Below, in pieces: positions 26,092-35,155 of a stretch of DNA of 64,000 bases (the first letter of the stretch is position 1; every line of letters starts with the position of its first letter). Below the pieces are notes generated by a model, which had not been told where the DNA came from, did no database searches, and worked only from the letters and a program-made list of their open reading frames with translations. A program made the position numbers and the translations under genes. The stretch spans positions 1,488,001-1,552,000 of the forward strand of contig JAEILZ010000002.1 in assembly GCA_018873225.1 (NCBI GenBank), in the 5' to 3' direction. The stretch is from [Phialemoniopsis] sp. UDSM-2020 (taxonomy: Eukaryota; Ascomycota; Sordariomycetes; Thyridiales; Thyridiaceae).

Positions 26092-27716
26092 ATGAAGTTC
26101 GGTCACCAATTTCAAGAGTTCCTCGCTCAGAATGGTAGGCACACCTGCACTTCCTTCCATTCAATGTGGTACAGCATCATTCCAAGGAAGGATCGTGAGT
26201 GGCTGACTGAGACTGCGTAGAGTACTCGGAATCCTTCCGCCAGGCTGCCGTGCCGTACAGCCAGCTCAAAAAGTGCCTCAAGAGCATACAGCGAGAGCTA
26301 AAGGACCTGGGGCTTGACCCGGACACGCTGCACCAGCTGCTCGCGGCCCAGACTCCTTCCTTGGAGCCCTTCGCAAAATATAAGATTGAGGGCGAGTATT
26401 GCCCCTGAGTCGCTAGCCGGGTTCCTCCTAACCTGACTGACCCCTCTCTCAGAAACCGAAACTCTGAGACCAAAACTCACCGTTCTGGTTGACATCGAGG
26501 ATGGCGTTGCTGTCGATGCTAGCTTGTCACCGGCTTCGCGGGCCGTGCTTCGCAATCTCGCCGCCAGAAGGGGCTCGACCGAAGGCGCCAGCTCCGAGGA
26601 CACTGACCTGCGGCCGTTGGCGGAAGGCCAAGACTTTTCCGGGGCGTCGGCAGCGCTCGTCAAGCGCGGCCAGACAAAGCACGAGCGCATAGAGGTACCC
26701 CTATCGTTCGATGGCAAGTTTTTTGACCTACTACGGCGTGATTTCGACAATATGGACGAGTTGCAAAAGGAGCAGCAGGGGACCATGAGCAACGACATCA
26801 CGGCGCTCGGGAGCATGTTGTCCGAACTCACAAAACCTTCCAGTTTGCTATCCAAGAGTGACCTCACGAGGTGGCGCGAGATCTTTGAGCTGTACGTTGA
26901 TGCCCAGGTCTTCTTCGCCACACAGGAGAGGGACCATGGAGCCAGGGACAGTGACAAGGCTCTGGAGCGCTTGGTCTGGTTCCAGAACCAGGTAAAGGAG
27001 CGCGGCCTGCGTACCAAGTTCAAGCTGCCACAGAGCGAAGAGGCGTACCAGAAATTCGAACGCCTCAACGCCGATCTGGTCCGATATCTCAAATTCCAAG
27101 AGTACAACAGGGTCGCCGTGCAGAAGATACTCAAAAGTAGGTGCCCATCCCCCTTCCGTCGCTGGCTGCCAAGGGCTGCATGATCTGTGGTGCTGATACC
27201 CGTCGTTCAGAATTCGATAAGCGAACGGCACTCGGGGTGTCTCAGACATTCCCAAGGGCTATCCGGAACCGGGGACTCATGACGCAGTCCATGGCCAAGG
27301 GCATCTGCGCCGAGGTATCGCAACAACTCGTGTCAACCGTGCCCCGGATCGACGATTATACGTGCCCTGTCTGCCTCAGTCTTGCATGGCTACCCGTGCG
27401 CCTCAAGTGCCGCCACGTGTTCTGCGTACGGTGCGTCATCAAGCTACAGCGCGAGAGGAAGCGTTATTGCCCCCTCTGTCGCGAAGATGTTGTTATGCAA
27501 GCCGATTTAGGTAAGCCGCCCAGAGACTCTCCTCTGCCGTATGCTGGTTTGGCTGACGATTTGTCCAACGTAGATAATCTCGACCATGAGCTGACCAAAT
27601 ACCTCGAAAAGTACTTCCGGAAGGAGGCCAAAGAGAAGCAGACTGCCAACGAGATAGAGCGCGGTATCGAGCTGTTTGGCCCCAGCTACAAGCACAATTC
27701 TTGTACCGTCATGTGA
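26092..27716 (+). CDS. SPX-domain RING-finger E3 ubiquitin ligase
   Basis: Five exons (26092-26134, 26221-26391, 26453-27136, 27211-27510, 27574-27716) give 446 aa. The N-terminus MKFGHQFQEFLAQN and the YSQLKKCLKSIQRELKDLGL segment are an SPX domain, which senses inositol pyrophosphates and so phosphate status; SPX sequence extends to the KILKKFDKRTAL block near residue 305. A textbook C3HC4 RING follows: C351, C354, C366, H368, C371, C374, C386, C389. The combination resembles the fission-yeast ligase Pqr1. Exon 2 must use a GC donor (GAGG^GCGAGT) to keep frame. The last intron is 63 bp with an open frame, so its retention would add 21 residues. The protein ends in CTVM, a possible CaaX prenylation box. 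Substrates are unknown. Confidence 0.88.
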
Positions 27717-28079
27717 TCAGGTGTGTTTGGGTAAATTTTCAGTCCCGTCCTTGCTTGATTGGACATGCCTCCCTGGAGTCACAAGGGGACAAAGATAGCC
27801 TGGCAAACTCATTGTGTAGCGGAGTTTTTGATATTTCACCTGTAATTGCATGGGCAAGGGAGATGGGGGCAGGTCATATTATACCCGGTGTCGTACAACA
27901 TCACTTGCTTTAGGAAAAGGCAGACGCAATTCGAGTTACTTTTATTTGTTTTTCTCAGATGATTTCTAGTGCCACTTGTCCCCCTTTGCCGGTTGACCGA
28001 CTCGAGAGCACGAGTATGCCGTGATCAGCTTCGCGAGGTGATGCCCCCTCGGTTGTTGGACCGCGTGGTGGCCTTTGTA
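27717..28079. other. Convergent spacer SPX-RING / cystathionine gamma-synthase
   Basis: 363 bp of presumed 3' untranslated sequence between converging genes; no gene seen. Confidence 0.6.
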
Positions 28080-30050
28080 TCAGGGCAAGGCCACCTTTCC
28101 GGCGACGTCCAATGCTCTTTGGAACACAGATTGCAGGTCGGCGGTCTCCTCGAGACCGACGCTGATACGGATCAAGTCGGGGTCCACACCCAGCGAGGCC
28201 GCCCAGTCGAGCTCCTGGTAGTGGGCGAGCAGTACGTACGGAGACGTGAGCGTGAAATTGGTACCGAGGCTTGGGCCCTTGGCCGTCTCGATGGCGTCGT
28301 AAAAGGCCACGGCGTGCGCCTTTTGGTGGAACGAGACAGACAGCAGGCCGCCGTAGCCGCCCGTGGGTAACTTGACGGCGTCGTAGTTGGCGCGCGATTC
28401 GTTGTGCTTGGGGTAATGAACAGACTTGGTGAGGCCACTCGCCCGCAGGACGTCGCAGATGGCCTCGGCGTTGCTGTTGATGCGGTCTATGCGGGACGCA
28501 AAGTCACGGCTGTTCCGCTCCATGAAAATGACGTCCTCGGGCCAGTAGGCGTCCTCGTAGAGGGCGGACGCCGCGGCCTTGAGGTCCCGATAGTAGCGGC
28601 CGTTCGGGTTGAGGATCAAGCTGCCGCCCATGACGTTACAGTCCCCCGAGAAGATCTTGGTGAGGCTGCTGACGACAATGTCGGCAAAGGGCAGCAGGTT
28701 GACGTTGGCAAAGGTGCCAATGGTCTCGTCGATGACGACGGCAAAATCGTACTTGTCAGCCATTTGCCGGATCCTGACGACATTGGGGCAGGTGAGCAGC
28801 GGATTGCCCGGGAATTCACAGAACAGGCCGAGTATCTTCTCTCCACCTTGCAGGCGGGTTTCGAGCTCGTCCAGCTCCTGTTCCGAGGCTCGGCCGTAGA
28901 ATAGGCAGCCGGGACCAAACTTTTGGAGGATCTTGAGCGTGTCGACGTAGGGGAAGCCAAAGTTGACGCTCTTTTGCTCGCCCCTGGCGCGCAGTAGATA
29001 CTGGTGGGCGTTGAATATAGCGTTCATACCGGTGGGGTAGAGGTAGATGTCATCCTCCTTCAGTTCAAGAATCCCGCGCGTGTTGGGGCCCATGTCGGGC
29101 GACAAGACAGCCGACGAGTCGGCATCAGCGGCCACGGCGCCGGCAATGCGCCGGCGTATGGCCGATTTGGCACGTTCGACGAGGGACAGGTCTAGGTTCC
29201 GCCCGAACCGCTCCTCGAGGAATCGTAGCGTCTCCTCGGCGTCCCGGCCATCCTCAGTGATAGGCAGGCCGGCCGCAGTGTCGCTCGGGGGCTTGGACGG
29301 CAGTGGCGACGTTTGCTGGTCGATGGACATGGGGCGCTGGTACCGCTTCGGTCCCCTCGGCTTGGGGCTCGTGCGGCGCGCCTCTGGTTCAGGTGCCAGC
29401 AGCCCGTCATTAAAAAGCCCGTGGCCAAACTCGGCCCGCCGGCTCGAGACGCCTTCGCCAGAGTGTTGCCAGTATTGCTTGGCAATGGGGAAGTCCTCCT
29501 GGTTATACAGAACAGCCGAGATGGTTGGGGCCAAGAACTTCAGGGGCGCTGCGTTGGGTTTACTGAGATCTAATACGAGGTGCACGGAGTCAAGATGATC
29601 GGGACACGAGAGCGATCGAGCGTGCATGAAGCGCAGGCAACGGGATGCGGCACCCTTGGTGGCAAAGAGCATGGCTTGCTGGCCTGGTTTGCCGTGCTTG
29701 TCGGCAACGTCTTGGGCGAAGGCCTGGATGCTCCTGTGGACAAAGAATCTTCGGGAAAGGGTTGGCCCTTGTCAGTACCGTCTGCTCGGGTGGCTTTCCC
29801 TTCGGCAGGGCGTAGATCTGGGACGTCCGTGTAGCTCTACTCACCTTGGATAGCCAGTGACCATACGGTCAATGACCCAGTGCGCCCCTTCCTCATAGCC
29901 AACATTGGAGCTCCATGTTGGCAGGGAGACACTGACAGCCTATGGACACGTATCAGCTTCTTGTAGACGGATCAGAGGCTATGCGTCCACGATGAAACTC
30001 ACATGGGCTGTGTCTGGAGGAATCGACTCGCCAAGTGTAATGGTAGCCAT
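28080..30050 (-). CDS. STR2: Cystathionine gamma-synthase (fungal long form)
   Basis: Three exons (30050-30003, 29939-29845, 29748-28080) give 603 aa. The start [20 protein letters not shown], then [13 protein letters not shown], is the usual fungal N-terminus. The PLP-binding lysine is K412 in [19 protein letters not shown]. Other marks are [25 protein letters not shown] and [13 protein letters not shown], the last being the C-terminal signature of Cys/Met metabolism PLP enzymes. The enzyme joins cysteine to O-acetyl- or O-succinyl-homoserine to make cystathionine, the transsulfuration step towards methionine. An insert of about 90 residues rich in Pro/Ser/Arg at 165-225 is typical of the fungal form. 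The gene matches yeast STR2, Neurospora met-7 and Aspergillus metB by family. It converges on the SPX-RING gene. Confidence 0.92.
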
Positions 30051-31046
30051 GTCACTGCACGGAAGTGGCAGGTCTGGCTGTAGTCTCTATCGTCCGAAAT
30101 GGCCTCGACGAGCCGCGGTGGTTGGACCAGCACAGAATGTATGTATCACGATGTGAGCAGGCGGGCGAGCGAGCGAATGTGTGAGTGAGTGAGTGAGCAA
30201 GTGGGTGTGTGTGACTGTAACGGAGTGGATCAATGGGTGATGGTCGATAAATAGAGTCCGGCAGTCCACCTTTTCCACGCTAACGTCAAAAGAGTCACCT
30301 TTTCCTTAAAGTAGGAATCAAACAACTTGTCTTATTAGATGAACGACGGTGTGATGTAAATCTAGCCTTCTCCCTGTCTGTCTCTTTCTCTCTTTTCTTT
30401 TCTTTTCTTTTCTTTTCTTTTTCTTTTTCTTTTTCTTTTTCTTTTTCTTTTTCTTTTTCTTTTTCTTTTTCTTTTTCTTTTTCTTTTCATTTTCCGTTTC
30501 CTTGTCTTTCCTCTATTTCCTTTTCGTTTTCCATTTCTGTTTTGTTTCCTGGTTTTGGATAGAGGGTTATCCCACTATCTATCTAGGGCGGGCAGAAAAC
30601 TCGGGTCTTTGACCGATCGGAGCCGCCTCACCACCCACCCACTCGTCACGCCGTCACCGCCCGAGAATCGGAGCCCAGCCGACGTCCGACTTGCCAGTCT
30701 CACCACTGCCATGGATCGAGTCTCGGGCAGCTCGATTCGAGAGTGCACTCATATCAGGAGCATTGCCATTAATTTGGCATAGAACACACTCGATTCATTT
30801 GCAATAGCTACTCTAGGCATGTACTTGGGCTACACCAGTTGGTCTAGAAGAACAGTGCTCCCGGTCGACGGGAATTATCAAGTGAGCCCAGTATCCACGC
30901 CAGTTCCTTCACCATCCGCCTGACTTCTTCCATGCCTTCAGACCCGGAGCCCGCTTTGCCCTGTCCGCTGCCCGGGTCTCAATGGTCTCACCAGTCTTGA
31001 AAGCGTCACCGCCTCGGGATTTACCACCTAGATATTTGTTAGCATG
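30051..31046. other. Upstream region of cystathionine gamma-synthase with long pyrimidine microsatellite
   Basis: Holds a (GAGT)n run at 30180-30200, the long T/C repeat described separately, and ordinary sequence to 31046. A 75-codon frame at 30555-30782 has no recognisable content. Confidence 0.5.
30386..30488. repeat. Compound (TTTTC)n / (TTTTTC)n microsatellite
   Basis: The repeat begins with a pentamer TTTTC and near 30420 changes to a hexamer TTTTTC for about eleven copies. One strand is purely pyrimidine, so triplex formation is possible. Confidence 0.95.
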
Positions 31047-33803
31047 CTAAACTTGAGGAGAGGCAGCACCACCTTCTGGGTGACACGAACCGTGGACGTA
31101 CTTAGTTTCCTCGCGCGGCGTATCATCGACATTGGCCGCCGAAGCGCTCGCTTCCGGTTCAGGGTTGTTTAGAATAGCCGGGTTATCAGTCATGTTGTCC
31201 GATCCCCAGCCGCCCGACGAAGCACCAGCGGACCAGGCGTTGGTATCAGAAGTAGTACCCCAGCCATCACCAGCGCCAGCACCCCAGCTGTCATTGGAGT
31301 TCTCTTCGACAGCTGGGTCACGCTCTTTGAACGCCTGAACCTGAATAGGGCCTCTGACAGGGCGGCGAGCTCGAGCGCGATTCTTGGGCTTGGGAAGAGC
31401 AGTAGTAGCAGGTTCCTGGGCTACAGGCTCGTTCTTGTCGGCTGGAGTAGCAGTGGCGGGTTCCTGGACCATAGGCTCGTTCTTGTCGACCAGAAGTGAT
31501 GTACGAGGCTCATTGTCAACAAAGTCATTGTGAATAATCACAGAAAAGGTGAGCTGACTGTTACCGGCTGGGGTTGAAACAGATGGCTTATCATCGGTAG
31601 GGCGAGTAAGAATAGGTAGGTCGAGCTGGGTGTTGTCAACTGGATCCGAAGCAGAAGGCTGTGAAGTGGTAGTCACAGGAGTGTCAGAGGTAGCAGGCTT
31701 GTTCTTGTCGTTGTCAGTGCCGGTAATTACTACATTGTCCTCGTCGACATCGACCTCGTCACCAGTATTGCCTGGTATCTTGGATAGTAGGATCCTGAGC
31801 AGCATTGTCCTGAGCAGCGTCTTGGGCTGGAGGGGAAGAAGTCTCATGGTAAATGGGAGGGTCTATAAGACCACAGCCGGCAGGCTGGCCACCAGCGGAC
31901 GTTGGATAATTTTTGGCAACATGGTTCTCAAAAGTTTCCATCTTCGTCCTTCTCCTTTTCAGATGGAACAGTTGCAGGGAGTTGTCGGTGGTCACCTGCA
32001 AGGATAAGGCACTTGTTCTCGCCAATGTTGAAACCAATCGCGACTAGTCCATCCGCTTGTGCCATGGCGCCTGCCTCATCGAGAACAGTGCACTTGGCGA
32101 GCTTCTTGAACTTCTTGTATAGCACGTCGGATGATGCATGGGGAGTGGTACAAACAATGTCAGCATCAAGGATGACAAGCTCGATCAGCTTGTTGAGCAT
32201 TCGGTGAAGCGAAGTGCGTGAGTTCAGAGGCTCATCGTCTTCATTGTCCTCGTTCTTGGTGGAAGCGTCTCCAGACGTGTCGGTAGCTGTTGCTTCGGCC
32301 TGTGTGATTGCCTCACGCCAGGACAATTTGCCTTGAGCGACATCGAAGAGCAGACGGCGTGCCGGTTCTTGCTCGGGGACTTCTTTGATAAAGGTATCGC
32401 CCAAGCGACGGAAGCGTTCGGCATGATCTTCGGCAGGGAATGTCGGATCACCGAGAACTGCGAGAACGTTTGCAGCCACAGAGCCCTTCATCTCGTGTGG
32501 AGCGGGGTTGACGAAGTCTGGATCGATGTTTCCGTGCTGAAACTGCTCGATGACCGCAGCTTGTTCGCGTCGCAGGTTGTACCTCCGCATGATCAGAGGA
32601 AGTTCGCGAGTGGCAAGCTTCTTGTCGACCGCGTTCTGGTTGAACAACTCAATGTGCTTCTTGGTGAACTTCACAAAACGCTTGTAGATGTTGAATATAT
32701 ATAATTTGTGCTCTAGTAACCACTGGGGAGACGGGAACGGTCTGCCGAAATCAAGCAGAGCAAAACGACCATCGCAAGCATCTCCGACTTTTCAGTCCTA
32801 GCGGGACCAAAACTAGGAAGGATGCCGACAGGGACATTTGTGGAGGATCTCTTCAACACGAGCGCGGGTGGCGTTTGAGAGACAGCCCAGGACCTGCTCG
32901 ACGATGGGCTCGGTGCCAGGTTCGACTTGGAGGAAGTCAACACGTGGGATGATGCCAGCACCAGGCTTCCAAACTGGAAGGAGGCTCCCAAGACCATTTC
33001 CAGTGAGGATATCTCGGAGCAGAGCCTTGATGTGTCCCTGTTGAGCCCACTCTGCGACGGCATCGGTCAGGTCAGGCTGCGCCTCGTCGTCGTCGTTAGA
33101 CTTCTTCTTTTTCTGACGAGATTTGCCAGAACCAGGTCGACCGGCTGCCTGGAGGCTGACGTACACGCTGGACTGACGCTTGCTGTTCGTAAGGGGTACA
33201 CTCCAGGTCTCGAGATCGGTCGTGCAAAAGGTATGACCAATACTATAGTGTGTTCAACTAGTAGAGTGAATTGAACTCGGAATGCTCTTGAGGAGCCCAG
33301 GCTGGGATCACGACGTCCGGAATGTACCGGGCATGATAGAAGTTCTCCATCGGGCGCTCCTTGAGGAACAAAGCGTCATTCTTCTCGATGCCCGCGCATT
33401 TGTCGAAGCAAACTCCGAGCGAAGTGCCATGTCTCAACAGGCGATTGAAGACGAGGCGGAATCTCATCCTTCAGGTGAACCGGCCAGGCAAGAAACGAGC
33501 CTGAACTTTCAGTCTGTCCGAACGCTACGCAAGGTTGAGTGTCTGATAAATGGCGGCGATGTTCTCCTTCGCCGGGCAGTTTAGAACAAGTGCCAGGTAC
33601 GGCTGGTCGTGCTCAGAAGAGGGCGTTCGCCAGATCATCTCAAACTTCTCCTTGAGATGCTTGACATTGTTGCCATCTGCATCTTTGAGCTCGATGCCCT
33701 TGATGTTCGATCCGCCAATCAAGAATTTGCCTTCGATGACGACAAGACAGGGAATCCTGCCCTTCTTGAGCTTGGAGGTACTCAGGGCGGCTACTGCCTC
33801 CAT
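31047..33803 (-). pseudogene. Superfamily-1 RNA helicase (UPF1/ZNFX1-like) pseudogene with W/G-rich tail
   Basis: The minus strand starts at 33803 with MEAVAALSTSKLKKGRIP and is open to a TAG at 33525; the same frame resumes after TAG and TGA codons (33467-33258), then changes frame. GPARTEKSEMLAMVVLL at about 32808-32757 is a decayed Walker A: both glycines of GTGKS have become R and E through G-to-A changes. Next, in frame from 32674, come ADIVCTTPHASSD, CTVLDEAGAMAQAD (Walker B, DEAG) and LILAGDHRQLPATV (motif III). After HVAKNY near 31915 the second RecA-like half, with motifs IV-VI, is missing and the frame shifts into a low-complexity tail. The tail has repeated NEP..QEPAT units and a segment rich in WG/GW (DSWGAGAGDGWGTTSDTNAW, SGGWGSD). 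Family: UPF1-like AAA_11/AAA_12 helicases. Function lost by stops, frameshifts, motif loss and deletion. Confidence 0.85.
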
Positions 33804-35155
33804 GGTGAGATGAAGGTGATCAGTAGAGGGGGGAATGTGAGATGGTATCAAGTTTTGATGATTAGTTTTTGACGAATAGGTAAAGAGATGTAGAGAGGGA
33901 GGATCACGAAGGATGCTAGGTGTGGAAGCGTGTTGCGGGTGGTGACGGTGAACGCGCAAAAGTATGTTGTGATGGGGAGAGCTTTTTTATATAGATGAGG
34001 TGGGTGTCAGAATGATCCTCTGCTGGGGAGAGGTTCGAAAGAAAAAGGTACTGAATGTGTCAGGAAGGGTGCTTTATATAGACCAGGTGGGGATAGTGAT
34101 CATGTTTGCAGCCAAAACAGTTTCCATCTGCTTCCAGTTTCTTGAGGTGATTCTCACTGATCCGTCAATAAGAGATGAAGTGACTCATGAAAAGGGGCCA
34201 CAGTCAGGATGATGACGTGCAGGGGAAGAAGGAAGCGGAAGAAGCGTCTAGATGAGAGCGGTCGGGGTGAGTCCATCAAGTTTTCAGCCACTTCCCTCCT
34301 CACTAGACGCTTTCTTGAGACACATATTTCCATCTCTGATTCTTCGTTTCGGCACTGGGTCGTGTGTAATAGCAGCCGTGTCCCTTGGTGTTATGGATCT
34401 ACCCAAGAAGAAGCGTATCTCTCTACTGGATATACAAGCCAAGTAACGATCCGTTGTTTCCCTCTTATTTGTGAGACAATTAAGATAAGAACAAGCAATG
34501 GCAACGAAGTGACGTTTTGCTCAATGCGGTGATCTTTAGGCCAGCGCCCATCAGATCGATATTGGGTTTTGAGTGCCCCTTGCTCCCCCAGCTGTCAGCT
34601 TGACTGTTTCGTGGCATGCTGGGCTCCAGATTCAAAGTTATGGATGAATAGAAGCAGAACGGGGGCAATAGTATTGCCGGCCAGCTCGCCCTCGCCCGCA
34701 CGAGCTCCCTCCCAGTACTCCAGCTTTCACGAGGCTCTCCATTCTCACGCACGATTCGTCACCAAGACAACATGACAAAATGTTCTTTGTTAAACCAGGG
34801 CATAGCCGGTAGCAGGTAGATATATATATATATAAAATACTTATCTAAGTAGTGAATATTGGTGGTGAGACCAAAAGTTGAATAAAAAGCTAGAAAGAAA
34901 GAAAGAAGAGAGAATACATATTACGCCAATCTACTCAGCCCGCAGTGGCGTATGCGGTACTTCATAGACCATCTCAAGACCGACGAAATTGCGAGGGAAT
35001 CCAAGGCACATTCTCAAAGAAGAAGAAGAAGAAAAGGGAAAAAAGGTCGTCTGCCTGCGCAGTGATTCTAGTCATAATTCTCTGTCCTGTCTCATTCATA
35101 TACTGTCGTGTGTATGCGTATCTGACCATATGGTGAAGATCTCGCTCTCGGCCCC
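33804..35155. other. Gene-free stretch upstream of the helicase pseudogene
   Basis: Contains two loosely repeated TATATAGA[TC][GC]AGGTGGG elements (33990-34005 and 34075-34090), a short (TA)n at 34823-34835 and (GAA)n near 35020. Scattered short frames show no families. The right end is presumably 3' untranslated sequence of the VOC-fold gene. Confidence 0.5.
33985..34092. repeat. Imperfect direct repeat containing a TATA-like core
   Basis: TATATAGATGAGGTGGG and TATATAGACCAGGTGGG occur about 85 bp apart, upstream of the helicase pseudogene. They look like a duplicated promoter segment. Confidence 0.5.

Noticed and set aside
26396..26401. GT donor GTATTG for SPX-RING intron 2
   Set aside because: It leaves phase 2 and cannot be joined in frame to the conserved exon 3; the GC donor four bases earlier fits.
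30180..30200. GAGT repeat as a possible CRISPR-like or telomere-like array
   Set aside because: A simple four-base microsatellite without spacers; CRISPR is not expected in a fungus.
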